Shown one piece after another: positions 45,289 to 55,480 of a DNA stretch of 64,000 nt (position 1 is the first letter of the stretch; every line of letters begins with the position of its first letter). Made by a program: the position numbers and the translations under genes. The stretch spans positions 62,001-126,000 of the forward strand of contig JBDWSF010000004.1 in the NCBI GenBank assembly GCA_039985655.1, given 5' to 3'. Source of the stretch: Postechiella sp039985655 (lineage in GTDB: Bacteria > Bacteroidota > Bacteroidia > Flavobacteriales > Flavobacteriaceae). Below the pieces are notes generated by a model. That model had not been told where the DNA came from and ran no database searches. It saw only the letters and a list, made by a program, of their open reading frames with translations.

Positions 45289-46434
45289 ATGGAGAAGAAT
45301 AAAAATCAAGATTTTCAAAAACTAATTGAAAAGTATCTTGATAACAGAATTACGTTCGAAGAATTTAATAAACTTCTGGATTACTACGCGCGTTTTCAAG
45401 TAACAAACAAATGGGTTGAAGAGCTAGGGTCAGAGAGTAAGTTAAAAAGTGAAATGCTTATTAACATTCTGGACTCAATCCAAGATAAAGATGTTATAAA
45501 GTTTGTTCCGTTTTATAAGAAATCTATTTTTAAATATGCAGTTGCAGCGTCTATTATAGCGTTTATTGCTTTTGGATCTATTTATAACCAACAAAGTAAA
45601 AAAGAAGCTAGTATTAGTGTTGCCACTAGTAATATCCAAATAGGAACCGAAAAAGCCACTTTAACTTTAGAAGATGGTACTAATATTATTCTGGATAAAG
45701 AGAAAATGTACCAATCTGATAAGCTTAAAAGTAACGGTAAATCTTTAGTATATAATAAACCTGAAAAGTTAGATGAGCAGTTAATCTATAATTATTTAAC
45801 AATACCTAGGGGTGGTCAATTTTTTGTAGAATTATCAGATGGCACTAAAATTTGGTTAAATTCAGATTCTAAGTTAAAATATCCTGTTAATTTTATTAAG
45901 GGAAACCCAAGAGAAATTGAATTAGTATATGGAGAGGCTTATTTAGAAGTGTCTAAAAGCATCAATCATAATGGAGATGCGTTCATTTTAAAAACAAAGG
46001 AGCAAAGTGTAAAAGTATTAGGGACCATTTTTAATGTAAAAGCATATAGGGATGAAACTGAAATTTTAACGGCTTTACTTGAAGGTAGTGTTCAAGTAAG
46101 TAACGGTATTAATAAAAACATACTTAAGCCTGGAGAACAATCGAAACTATCTCAAGTCAAAAATAACTATGAAATTTCAAAAGTTGACGTAGAAGAAATA
46201 ATTTCTTGGCGTATTGGAGAATTCAGCTTTACAAATAGATCATTAGACGAAATAATGAAAGTTTTGTCTAGGTGGTATGATGTTGATATTGTTATAACCA
46301 ATGACGTCAAGAAAAGCATTGGTTTTACGGGGATACTAAGTAAACAACAAACTTTAGAATATATACTTGAGATTATAAAAAACACTATTGATATCGATTA
46401 TAAAATCGATGATGGAAAAATAATAATAGAATAA
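45289..46434 (+). CDS. FecR-family anti-sigma factor
   Basis: A 381-residue inner-membrane regulator. I chose ATG 45289 (MEKNKNQDF); an upstream in-frame TTG at 45226 would add 21 residues and is less likely. The cytoplasmic N-terminal part (1-80) should bind the sigma factor, one transmembrane helix follows (about 82-98, KYAVAASIIAFIAFG), then the periplasmic FecR domain (IPRGGQFFVELSDGTKIWLN, GEAYLEVSKS, VKVLGTIFNVKAY) and a C-terminal STN-like part (SLDEIMKVLSRWYDVDI). It senses the STN domain of the SusC protein encoded next. The 188-base gap after the sigma gene contains no gene. Confidence 0.92.
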   Translation: MEKNKNQDFQKLIEKYLDNRITFEEFNKLLDYYARFQVTNKWVEELGSESKLKSEMLINILDSIQDKDVIKFVPFYKKSIFKYAVAASIIAFIAFGSIYNQQSKKEASISVATSNIQIGTEKATLTLEDGTNIILDKEKMYQSDKLKSNGKSLVYNKPEKLDEQLIYNYLTIPRGGQFFVELSDGTKIWLNSDSKLKYPVNFIKGNPREIELVYGEAYLEVSKSINHNGDAFILKTKEQSVKVLGTIFNVKAYRDETEILTALLEGSVQVSNGINKNILKPGEQSKLSQVKNNYEISKVDVEEIISWRIGEFSFTNRSLDEIMKVLSRWYDVDIVITNDVKKSIGFTGILSKQQTLEYILEIIKNTIDIDYKIDDGKIIIE

Positions 46435-46510
46435 AAAAGGGATAAAACTTAACATCTCACCGCTAGTAATATCCCTGAGTAATTGATTATTTCAACCAAT
46501 AAGTAAATTT

Positions 46511-49500
46511 ATGAAAAAAAACATTATTAATCCGCTTCTTTTTTCTAAGAGGAGCGTTTTAACTCTCCTTATGAAAATATTTATTTTACTTTTTTCTTTG
46601 TCCGTTTTTAGTTTTTCTCCTATTACTGGGTTTTCTCAAAACACTAAAATTAAAATAAAGGACAATCAAGTTGTTTCAGTAGATCAAGTTTTTAAATTGA
46701 TAAAGAATCAGACAGACTTCAGATTTATTTACAGAGCAAATTTGTTTGATAATTATCCAAAAGTAACTTTAAAGAAAGGAGTAATTAGAACTGATAAGCT
46801 TTTAGATTTAACCTTGTCAAAAGGCGGGTTTGTTTATGAGTTCGCATTAGAGAATACTATAGTTATTAAAAATAAAATTGTTGAAAAAAGTGCTGTATCA
46901 AAAGTTAATAATGTATCGCAGAAAATTGTAATTGGTAATGTCACAGATGAAAACGGATTGCCTTTACCGGGTGTAACTGTGCAATTGAAAAATGCTATTA
47001 CTGGAGTGTTAACCGATTTTGATGGGAATTTCAAAATAAATTTAAAAGGTAATAGTGAAAACTCAGTATTGATTTTTAGTTATTTGGGATATAAAAAGAT
47101 TGAAATGACTATTGGAACTAAACTGTTTATTAAGGTAAAAATGATACCAAATATTGATGATTTAGATGAAGTAATAGTTATAGGGTACGGGACGTCAACT
47201 GTAAAAGATGCAACAGGTTCAGTAGCTAGAATTACAAGCAAAGATATCGATAGAGCTCCTATGCAAGCTAGTGTTGAAGGTATGCTTCAGGGTAAAGCAG
47301 CGGGAGTAAGCGTTCAAATTAATTCCGCCTCACCAACCTCAAATACAAGTGTAATTATACGTGGAGCATCATCTCTATCTGGAGATAATCAACCTTTATG
47401 GGTTATTGATGGTGTCCCACAGTATGATGTGAGCACCTCAGGTAATGTCGATAATACTTTAAAGAATTTAAATCTTGATGATGTTCAAAGTGTAGATATA
47501 TTAAAAGACGCTTCTGCTACTGCCGTATATGGCTCTAGAGCGGCCAATGGGGTTGTGATAGTAACCACTAAAAGAGGAAAGATTGGAACGAAACCACAAA
47601 TTGAAATATCATCAAGAGCAGGTCTTACAGTCATGGATTTTAATGATTATCAATTATTTAATACAGATGAATACAAAGCGTTTTTCACGGCTGTAAGTAA
47701 GGAAGCTGTTATTAGTGAAGGGAACTTAGGGTTTTATCAAAAGACCTTTTTAGACGAGGCTGTTTTTAATGCCTTGAATACAAGTGAATATGATGCTTCA
47801 GATTTAAAACTTCTGCCAGATGCTTTCTATGATTCTGAAACGAGTTGGCAGAATGATATGACTCAAAATCCAATAGCAATACAAACTAATTTTTCAATAC
47901 GTGGGGGATCAGATAATAACACCTATTATATTTCATTAAACTATAGTACTCGAGATGGGGTAGTGAAATCTGGAAGCAGTGATACCTATGGTGGACGACT
48001 TAATTTTACTTCAAAAATTAGTGAAACTTTAAAATTTGGTTTGAACATGAACGCTAGTACGCGTACTACAAATTCTAAAGATGGCATGTTAGATGTTATA
48101 AAACTTACGCGCCCAGATCTTCCTCCTTTTAATGAAGATGGTTCTATTTATACACATGATATATATACTGAAAACCCGCTAACTACACTACTTAATACTA
48201 ATAAAGGAGAAAATATTATGTTTAGCGGAACATCATATTTGGATTATGAAATCATTAAAAATTTAAATTTAAAAGGGGCTTATACGGTTAATTTTTCAGA
48301 TTTTCGTTTGTTACAATTTAATAGAGATGGATCTAGTGACGCTAACTCATTTAATAACAGAACTTGGTCTGATACTAGAAGAGTATTTCAGGTATTTGAT
48401 GCAACATTGAAATATGACAAAACTATAAACAAGAAGCATAGAATAAATCTGTTGGCTGGATACTCTACGGAAAGCTCTACTAGAGGTTTATTCTATATGA
48501 AAGCCCAAGAATTTCCTGATAATGATGTTCTTATTAACTTCGGGTCTGCAGCACAACTTATAGATATGGATGAGACGGAAACTTCAAATGCATTGGTATC
48601 ACAATTTGCACGTGCACATTATAAGTTTGATAATCGCTATATAATTTCAGGAACCATTAGACGTGATGGTTCATCTCGATTTGGAGAAGATCAACGTTTT
48701 GGTATCTTTCCTTCTGGAGCGCTAGCGTGGACTATAACTGAAGAAAGCTTTATGAAATCTCCTAATATCAAAAAGTATATTTCTTATTTAAAATTGAGAG
48801 CTTCATTAGGTGTTACCGGATCTCAGAACCTTGGAAATTTTAACTGGTTATCTTTAGTTGCCCCATCAATTTATGATGATAGTCCAGCAATTAGTCCAAG
48901 TACAATTGCTAATCCTAACTTACAATGGGAAGAAACACAAATGTTTGATCTAGGCTTAGACTATTCATTTTTTGATAGTCGTGTAAAAGGGTCAGTTGGC
49001 ATCTATGAAAAACAAAGTAATGATTTAATTTATGAGTCTCCTTTAGCTTTAAGTACATCTTATAAAGAAATTGATGCTAATGTTGCATCAATAAGTAATA
49101 AAGGTTTTGAATTCGATATTAAATACTATGTTCTTAGAAACAGTAATCATCAATTATCTTTAAATTTCAATTATTCCACAAATGTAACCAAGGTAACAAA
49201 CATTAATAGTACCACTGATGAGATATTATATCCAAGTGTTAGATATCCATATATTAGACTTGTTGAAGGTGGTGAGACCGGGCAATGGTTTGGATTACAA
49301 ACGGCTGGTAGATTTTATACAACTGCGGAGGATACCTATGCTTATTCTGATAATATTATTTCATCAGGGCAAAGAACCCATTATAATACTTCGTCAGAAA
49401 CTGCTGGTGACCTTATTTTTATTGATCAAGATGGGGATGGAAAAATCACCGATGATGACCGTACAAATATAGGGAGTTCAACACCTAAAGGGTTCGGGGG

Positions 49501-49987
49501 ATTTAGTTTTTCTTACCAATACAAAAATTTTAGTATTAATAGCACGTTTTCTTATGCATATGGTCATAAAAGGTTTTGGAGTATGGCATATTGGGATATC
49601 GTAAACCCTAGAAATTATAATCAGAGTAATCTAATTGCTGGTTCAAGTACAATTGTAGAATCTCCATTTGAAGCTGATTATCCAAGAGTAGGTATAGGAT
49701 CAAATAGTAAGTTTTCAGATTTTTATTTACATGACGCGTCATATATTCGTTTAAATGCCTTAAATCTAAGTTATAAGCTTCCAAGTGAAGCCTTTAAAAA
49801 CTCTCCTTTAAAATCAATTGAATTAACGCTTCAAGCAACAAATTTATTAACGATAACCAAATACCCTGGGTTCGATCCTCAAGGGAACTGGACGTCTTCT
49901 CGTATAGGTTCTGGTATGTCTACTGATTCTAGTAGATATCCTTCTTCTCAAGTTTACAGTCTTGGAATTAGAATTAATATTCATTAA
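46511..49987 (+). CDS. SusC-like TonB-dependent transporter with N-terminal STN signalling domain
   Basis: Outer-membrane importer of 1158 residues working with the SusD partner encoded 11 bases downstream. Order: signal peptide ending at GFSQN; STN domain (about 45-130, VDQVFKLIKNQTDFRFIYR); carboxypeptidase-regulatory-like domain (about 138-215, VTDENGLPLPGVTV, FSYLGYKK); plug (about 225-350, VVIGYGT, IIRGASSL, PLWVIDGVP, ASATAVYGSRAANGVVIVTT); barrel ending in a typical aromatic C-terminal strand. The STN domain links it to the FecR/sigma pair upstream. No glycosidases accompany it, so the substrate is open. Confidence 0.95.
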   Translation: MKKNIINPLLFSKRSVLTLLMKIFILLFSLSVFSFSPITGFSQNTKIKIKDNQVVSVDQVFKLIKNQTDFRFIYRANLFDNYPKVTLKKGVIRTDKLLDLTLSKGGFVYEFALENTIVIKNKIVEKSAVSKVNNVSQKIVIGNVTDENGLPLPGVTVQLKNAITGVLTDFDGNFKINLKGNSENSVLIFSYLGYKKIEMTIGTKLFIKVKMIPNIDDLDEVIVIGYGTSTVKDATGSVARITSKDIDRAPMQASVEGMLQGKAAGVSVQINSASPTSNTSVIIRGASSLSGDNQPLWVIDGVPQYDVSTSGNVDNTLKNLNLDDVQSVDILKDASATAVYGSRAANGVVIVTTKRGKIGTKPQIEISSRAGLTVMDFNDYQLFNTDEYKAFFTAVSKEAVISEGNLGFYQKTFLDEAVFNALNTSEYDASDLKLLPDAFYDSETSWQNDMTQNPIAIQTNFSIRGGSDNNTYYISLNYSTRDGVVKSGSSDTYGGRLNFTSKISETLKFGLNMNASTRTTNSKDGMLDVIKLTRPDLPPFNEDGSIYTHDIYTENPLTTLLNTNKGENIMFSGTSYLDYEIIKNLNLKGAYTVNFSDFRLLQFNRDGSSDANSFNNRTWSDTRRVFQVFDATLKYDKTINKKHRINLLAGYSTESSTRGLFYMKAQEFPDNDVLINFGSAAQLIDMDETETSNALVSQFARAHYKFDNRYIISGTIRRDGSSRFGEDQRFGIFPSGALAWTITEESFMKSPNIKKYISYLKLRASLGVTGSQNLGNFNWLSLVAPSIYDDSPAISPSTIANPNLQWEETQMFDLGLDYSFFDSRVKGSVGIYEKQSNDLIYESPLALSTSYKEIDANVASISNKGFEFDIKYYVLRNSNHQLSLNFNYSTNVTKVTNINSTTDEILYPSVRYPYIRLVEGGETGQWFGLQTAGRFYTTAEDTYAYSDNIISSGQRTHYNTSSETAGDLIFIDQDGDGKITDDDRTNIGSSTPKGFGGFSFSYQYKNFSINSTFSYAYGHKRFWSMAYWDIVNPRNYNQSNLIAGSSTIVESPFEADYPRVGIGSNSKFSDFYLHDASYIRLNALNLSYKLPSEAFKNSPLKSIELTLQATNLLTITKYPGFDPQGNWTSSRIGSGMSTDSSRYPSSQVYSLGIRINIH

Positions 49988-49998
49988 AAATATACAAT

Positions 49999-51495
49999 AT
50001 GAAATATATATATATTATAGCCCTTCTAATTTTCAGTTTTGGAACTGTATCTTGTAGTGACAACTTAGATTTAATACCTGCTTATTCAATAAATGCGAAT
50101 AATTCAGTATTAGATGCTGCGGGTGCTCGTACAGCAGTAAACGGTATTTATAAAACCATAGTTGATGAGGATCATTTCTCTGGTAAAGTCTTTGTTTCTT
50201 TTGCTTCTAGATCTGGTTTTGTTCAATGGTCTAGTTCAGATTATAAAATGGAATATACTCAATCAAACGAAACGACTACAAATATACCAAACAGATGGGA
50301 AGATTATTACAGGACTATAAATGCTGCAAATTTTGCAATATCTAAAATAAATGAATTGCCTGAAGTAGAATTTGAATCCGGAGAAAAAAATGCTATTATT
50401 GGTGAAGCAAAATGTTTACGTGCTTTTGCTAATATGTTCCTTTTCTGGAATTATGGTCATTGGTGGACTAGTGACGATACGAATCCTAATGGTGTGTTTT
50501 TTCGTGACGGACCAGTTAAGTTACAAAATATTGATGGGGCTCGACTTAATGTAGGAGAAAGTTATGCAAAAATATTTGAAGACCTAGATTTTGCTATTAA
50601 ATACCTAGGTAGTTTTACAAGTAATAGGTATGTTTCTAAAGAATTTGCAAAAGTTTTAAAAGCTAAAATTATTCTTTATAGAAATGGATTTAATGACAGT
50701 GGAACAAGTGATACTCTTAATGAAGCACTTTCTTTAATAAATGAAGTATTGGATACAAGTGTTTCGGGTTTCTCCATGCAAGGAGATTTAGCTCAAGTTT
50801 ATGAAGATTCTTGGGATTCTGAAGAAAACTTATTTTCTAGTTATGTATCTGATAATCCTGATAGAATTAATAACATTAGCTATGCATACTCATTTAATTT
50901 TGCGAGTAATTATGGAAATCGCGTGCCTTCTGAAACATATGATGCAGGCTTAAAATTTGGTTTAGCTTGGTTTACTAATGACCCAAGGTGGGATATTGTT
51001 ACTGGGGAATGTAGAAGTGCTATATCCTGGGACGCTACTAAGAGATTTACATGGACAAAACTAGCTAGGCGAGGCCAATACGATGGGCAACACAATAGTC
51101 CACAGGACTTAAAGTACAATACGTATTATTTTAGATATCCAGAATTATACATCTTAAAATCGGAATTATTAGCCAGAACAGGTGCTTCCATCTCTGAAGC
51201 AATTGCTCCAATTAACACCATGCGATCTAAAAGAACAAATCCTGTTTTGCCAAGCCTAAACCCTACAACACAACAAGAATTGATGGATGCTATATTTATT
51301 GAATATTTTTTAGAGACGTTTTCTGAAAACGGAAGCGAATATTTTGCGTCTTTACGATTTAAAGATGAATCGGGACAGCTTTGGATTGATGCTATAAAGG
51401 AAGAACCGTTAAATAAAGATCATTTATGCTACCCTATTCCTAATGCCGAAATGCAAAACAACCCGTTAATGAACCAAAATACTAATTTACAATAA
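49999..51495 (+). CDS. SusD-like nutrient-binding lipoprotein
   Basis: Surface lipoprotein of 498 residues that lids the SusC barrel. The lipoprotein signal ends at GTVSCSDN, with acidic residues after the Cys. SusD features: DAAGARTAVNGIYKTI, the tetratricopeptide-like NAANFAISKINELPE and GEAKCLRAFANMFLFWNYGH, and the C-terminal ELYILKSELLARTG, MRSKRTNP and LCYPIPNAEMQNNP. Ligand not predictable from sequence. Confidence 0.94.
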   Translation: MKYIYIIALLIFSFGTVSCSDNLDLIPAYSINANNSVLDAAGARTAVNGIYKTIVDEDHFSGKVFVSFASRSGFVQWSSSDYKMEYTQSNETTTNIPNRWEDYYRTINAANFAISKINELPEVEFESGEKNAIIGEAKCLRAFANMFLFWNYGHWWTSDDTNPNGVFFRDGPVKLQNIDGARLNVGESYAKIFEDLDFAIKYLGSFTSNRYVSKEFAKVLKAKIILYRNGFNDSGTSDTLNEALSLINEVLDTSVSGFSMQGDLAQVYEDSWDSEENLFSSYVSDNPDRINNISYAYSFNFASNYGNRVPSETYDAGLKFGLAWFTNDPRWDIVTGECRSAISWDATKRFTWTKLARRGQYDGQHNSPQDLKYNTYYFRYPELYILKSELLARTGASISEAIAPINTMRSKRTNPVLPSLNPTTQQELMDAIFIEYFLETFSENGSEYFASLRFKDESGQLWIDAIKEEPLNKDHLCYPIPNAEMQNNPLMNQNTNLQ

Positions 51496-51510
51496 TTCAA
51501 ATTATATTAT

Positions 51511-52572
51511 ATGAAATTTAGTCCAAAATATATCCTTGCTATAAGTTGTATAGCTTTGTTCGTGGCTTGTGATGATGAACTAGAGCTTAGAGTACCATAT
51601 CCAAATGATATAACTTTTAATGAATTGTCTTTAGATAGATTTTCTTACGAAATTCCAGATGCATCATTTGATATAGGAGATAGTAAAACGGGTGTAATTA
51701 CTGTAAATGTAGTTAACTCAGGTAATGGAGACTACAACGGATTTGCAATATCTAATAAAAACTTTCGTTCCTTTCCTTGGAACTTAAGTAGAGACTATGC
51801 TCCAGCAGGAGAACTTACACCTGCGGAAGTGCAGAAGTCAATAGATTCAACCGCCTTTAGTGTCTATACAACAGATTTAAATAGAACGGAAAATTATCTT
51901 GTGGGTAATACAAAAGGAGACAACGCTTATTTTACTTTAGCAAAGCCTGGTGTTGTAGAATATGTTTTAGTAGCAAACACAACGTATAATTTTCTTTTAG
52001 CTACATACGGTTCTACTTACTCTGGTTCCTATGATCTAACAACTCGATTGTATAAGTTTGAAGATGGAAACCCTAGACCAAACCCAAATGTGCCCAATAC
52101 AGGAAGAACAACTACGTATAAACTTCCTGCACCAGGTGGTTTTTTTGCTTCGCGATTAAGTGGTCATTTTGCATTATGGAATACAGCTGAAGCGGAAAAG
52201 GCAGGGGAAGCAGCAAGGCAAGAGGCTTTAGATAATGGTGCAACAGAAGAAGAGGCTCAAGCCGCCTATGATGCTGCCTGGGATGAAAGAGATACAAATT
52301 CTTTACCTCAGGGCGAAGTAAAATTAATTATTGAAGGGTTTTTAAATGGTAATAGTACTGGAAGTGTAGATTTTTATCTAGCTGTATTGGAAGGTGTTGA
52401 CCCATTAAACCCTGATTTTCAGTTTATTCAAAATGATTGGAGAAGAGTAGATTTATCTTCTTTAGGCGAAGTAGATAAAGTGTTGTTTAAAATGACATCT
52501 TCTTATGTTCATGCTAATGGAGATATGGTATACCCTACGACTTTTTGCTTAGATGGTATAAGACTTCAATAA
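51511..52572 (+). CDS. DUF4465-type surface lipoprotein with Ala/Glu-rich insert
   Basis: A 353-residue lipoprotein (signal ending at LFVACDDE). The fold appears beta-rich; GSVDFYLAVLEG, DWRRVDLSSLGEVDKVLFKMTSS and the final TFCLDGIRL match the conserved pattern of DUF4465 proteins, some of which are ligand-binding lipoproteins beside TonB transporters (vitamin B12-binding BtuH is, as I recall, of this type). Residues about 224-261 are an unusual Ala/Glu-rich helical insertion (KAGEAARQEAL, EEEAQAAYDAAWDERD) in the middle of the domain. Probably a substrate-binding accessory of the SusCD pair. Confidence 0.7.
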   Translation: MKFSPKYILAISCIALFVACDDELELRVPYPNDITFNELSLDRFSYEIPDASFDIGDSKTGVITVNVVNSGNGDYNGFAISNKNFRSFPWNLSRDYAPAGELTPAEVQKSIDSTAFSVYTTDLNRTENYLVGNTKGDNAYFTLAKPGVVEYVLVANTTYNFLLATYGSTYSGSYDLTTRLYKFEDGNPRPNPNVPNTGRTTTYKLPAPGGFFASRLSGHFALWNTAEAEKAGEAARQEALDNGATEEEAQAAYDAAWDERDTNSLPQGEVKLIIEGFLNGNSTGSVDFYLAVLEGVDPLNPDFQFIQNDWRRVDLSSLGEVDKVLFKMTSSYVHANGDMVYPTTFCLDGIRLQ

Positions 52573-52694
52573 TAACTTAAAATAAAATATACATAACATG
52601 TAGAGGATGGGTAATTTAACAATTACGTGTCCTTGTATAATGTCTTTTTGTATAATTTATTTAAAAAAATAATAGAATTAAAAAAAGAAATGAA

Positions 52695-54080
52695 ATGAAA
52701 AATATTATTATTTTATTATGCGCTAGTTTATTTCTATTTGGATGTAATGAAAACCCTAAAAAAAATTATATTCTCTTATCTGGTGTAATTACAGATGCCA
52801 CTTCTAAAGATTTTAAATTACAAAAAAGATATAATGATGCTAATAGTGAGATTTCTATCAAATTGACAGATGATGGTTCTTTTATTTCTGACACCATCAC
52901 TTTCGGAACAGGACGTTATGCTTTTTATAATGGCAGAAATGTTGCAGAACTATATTTAACAAGTGGAGGGAAATACAATTTAACAGCAGTTTCAAAAAAG
53001 TTTAGTACCACTGCAAAATTAACAGGAACTAACCCTGACGCATCTAATTATTTAATGTCTAAAATAGCTAGAATTATACGTCTAAGAGGTAGTTATAAAG
53101 TATTTAATTCCTTAAATGAAAAAGAATTTATTGCTAAACAAAAAGAGCTTAATGCAAATTATGTTAGTTATCTAGATAGTTTTCCAAATATGCAAAAAGA
53201 ATTTGCCAAAAAAGAACGCAAAGAATTACACTACTATAATCTCTTAACTTTATTTAGATATGAAGCTACACATATAAGATATACAAAAAAAACAGATTTT
53301 AAAGTTTCAGAGAGTTTCAAGAATCAATTAAATGAAATTGACTTTTATGATATAGACGAATATAAGATTAAAGGATCTTATAAAAAACTTGTAGATGAAT
53401 ACTTTAGAACAAAGTCTAGTGAGTTAGCAGAAAAAGAAGGTGTTAATAAATACCTAGCGAGACTTACTGTATATGGAGAAATTCCTAATGATGAAATAAA
53501 GAATACCCTACTATTGACCGCTGCTAATTCTGATATAAAACTCACAAATAATAAAGAGGAATATTTCAAAGCATTCAAGGCTGTTTCTACTTCAGCAGAA
53601 AACAACGAAAAGATTAAAGAAAAATATGAATCTCTTGTAAAACTTAATAAAGGATACCCGTCTCCTATTTTTACAGATTATGTTAACCATGCCGGAGGCA
53701 CAACATCTTTAAGTGATTTTAAAGGAAAATATGTTTATATCGATGTTTGGGCAACTTGGTGTGGACCTTGTTTAAAAGAGGTGCCTGCTCTTAAAGAAGT
53801 GGAAAAGCAATATCATGGTAAAAATATAGAATTTGTAAGTATCTCTATAGACGTAGAAAAAGCACATGGTAAATGGAGAAAAATGGTAACAAACAAAGAA
53901 TTAGCAGGAGTTCAATTGTTAGCAGATAAAAATTGGCAAAGTGAATTTATAAAAGGATATCAAATTAATGGTATTCCTCGTTTCATCTTAATAGACCCAA
54001 ATGGAAACATTGTATCTCCAAATGCGCCAAGACCTTCAAGTGCGGAGTTAATGACATTATTAAACCAACTAAGTATTTAA
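52695..54080 (+). CDS. TlpA-like thioredoxin lipoprotein, first of a tandem pair
   Basis: A 461-residue lipoprotein (signal ending LFLFGCNEN). Residues about 25-120 resemble the DUF4369 N-terminal beta-domain (LSGVITDATSKDF); a helical middle follows; the C-terminal thioredoxin fold (about 325-461) has redox Cys356 and Cys359 in ATWCGPCLKE, and the cis-Pro loop GIPRFILIDPNG. It should act as a thiol-disulfide reductase in the periplasm. It follows the SusCD-DUF4465 cluster after a 122-base gap and precedes a paralogue by 11 bases. Confidence 0.88.
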   Translation: MKNIIILLCASLFLFGCNENPKKNYILLSGVITDATSKDFKLQKRYNDANSEISIKLTDDGSFISDTITFGTGRYAFYNGRNVAELYLTSGGKYNLTAVSKKFSTTAKLTGTNPDASNYLMSKIARIIRLRGSYKVFNSLNEKEFIAKQKELNANYVSYLDSFPNMQKEFAKKERKELHYYNLLTLFRYEATHIRYTKKTDFKVSESFKNQLNEIDFYDIDEYKIKGSYKKLVDEYFRTKSSELAEKEGVNKYLARLTVYGEIPNDEIKNTLLLTAANSDIKLTNNKEEYFKAFKAVSTSAENNEKIKEKYESLVKLNKGYPSPIFTDYVNHAGGTTSLSDFKGKYVYIDVWATWCGPCLKEVPALKEVEKQYHGKNIEFVSISIDVEKAHGKWRKMVTNKELAGVQLLADKNWQSEFIKGYQINGIPRFILIDPNGNIVSPNAPRPSSAELMTLLNQLSI

Positions 54081-54091
54081 AAAATATATTT

Positions 54092-55480
54092 ATGAATAAA
54101 TTAATAATAATTCTACTAGGTACTTTGGTTATAACATCTTGTAACGCAAATCTATCTAAAAATTACATTTTGTTTTCGGGGAAAATTTCTAATCCTACAT
54201 CAGAGAAATTTGAACTGGTCTATAAAGAAGGAAATGGTAGATTCGCTGTTAATATAGCAGAAGACGGTTCATTCACTTTAGATACAATAATATCTGGAAC
54301 AGGAATTTATAGACTTGAAGGTTTAGCCATGAACAGAATGTATATCTATTTAGCTAATGGCGGCGAATACAATCTTACGTTTGATGAAAAAAAGATGATA
54401 AAAACTTCGGTATTAACTGGCCCAATGCCTAATCCATCTACATACTTGAGAACTAAGAATGCAGTACGAGACTCATTAAGAGGGATGAGTTTTAGAAAAT
54501 ATAAAACGCTAGAGCCTGCTGAATTCTTAACAACTTCGAATAAGATTAAAGATAATCTTACAAAATATTTAAAGAGTTTTCCTGATATGCCTAAAGATTT
54601 TTTTGAATATGAACTTGGGGAGATTAATAATTATTATCATCTGTATTTAATAAGATATGAGTATTTACATGGTCAAATAACCGGTCAAATTGACACTTTT
54701 AGAGTTTCAGATGATTTTTTTGAGGATTTAGAGGGAGTAGATTTTATTAATGAAAGCGCATATAAATATGGAGGATATTATAAAACTTTGGTTAAGGAGT
54801 ATTTTGAATTGAAAGCTAAGAAAATATCTGAAAAATCGGGAGATAATTACTTTCTAACCAAATTAAATGTATTTGGTGCAGTTCCTAATGAGTACATAAA
54901 GAATCAATTATTAGCAATATCAGCTAAGAACGACTTGAGTGAAATACCTAATTTAGAAGAGTATTATGACACTTTTCTTTCTGTATCTACATCAAAAAAA
55001 AATAATGAGAATGTTACTAAAAGATATAAAGAATTAAAAAAGGTTGCAGATGGGGCCCCATCTCCTATTTTTAAAGATTATATTAATTACGCGAGTGGCA
55101 CAAATTCTTTAGCTGATTTTAAAGGAAAATATGTATACATTGATGTTTGGGCAACTTGGTGCAGTCCTTGTTTAAAAGAAGCGCCATATCTAAAAAAAGT
55201 AGAAAAAAAGTACCACGGTAAAAATATAGAATTTGTTAGTATTTCCATTGATAGAAAAAACATGGAAGATGCTTGGAGAAAAAAGATAAAATCCAAAGAA
55301 TTAAGTGGCGTTCAACTACTTGCGGATGCAGATTGGCAAAGTGAATTTGTAAAATCTTATCAGATAAAAGGAATACCACGTTTTATTTTAATAGATCCTG
55401 ATGGTAATATCGTATCAAGAAAAGCTCCACGACCTTCAAGTCCAGAATTAATTACTCTATTGAACGACTTGATTATTTAA
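54092..55480 (+). CDS. TlpA-like thioredoxin lipoprotein, second of a tandem pair
   Basis: A 462-residue paralogue of the preceding gene with the same layout: lipoprotein signal ending TLVITSCNAN, DUF4369-like domain, helical middle and C-terminal thioredoxin fold. The active site is Cys357-Ser-Pro-Cys360 (ATWCSPCLKE) instead of Cys-Gly-Pro-Cys, which normally shifts redox potential. The thioredoxin part is much better conserved between the pair than the N-terminal part, so the copies appear to be diverging in substrate. Last gene of the operon. Confidence 0.88.
   Translation: MNKLIIILLGTLVITSCNANLSKNYILFSGKISNPTSEKFELVYKEGNGRFAVNIAEDGSFTLDTIISGTGIYRLEGLAMNRMYIYLANGGEYNLTFDEKKMIKTSVLTGPMPNPSTYLRTKNAVRDSLRGMSFRKYKTLEPAEFLTTSNKIKDNLTKYLKSFPDMPKDFFEYELGEINNYYHLYLIRYEYLHGQITGQIDTFRVSDDFFEDLEGVDFINESAYKYGGYYKTLVKEYFELKAKKISEKSGDNYFLTKLNVFGAVPNEYIKNQLLAISAKNDLSEIPNLEEYYDTFLSVSTSKKNNENVTKRYKELKKVADGAPSPIFKDYINYASGTNSLADFKGKYVYIDVWATWCSPCLKEAPYLKKVEKKYHGKNIEFVSISIDRKNMEDAWRKKIKSKELSGVQLLADADWQSEFVKSYQIKGIPRFILIDPDGNIVSRKAPRPSSPELITLLNDLII

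Noticed and set aside
46435..46510. Weak GGGATA...TATCCC hairpin before SusC as an attenuator
   Set aside because: Six-base stem with a loop of about 25 bases; too weak to support a regulatory claim.
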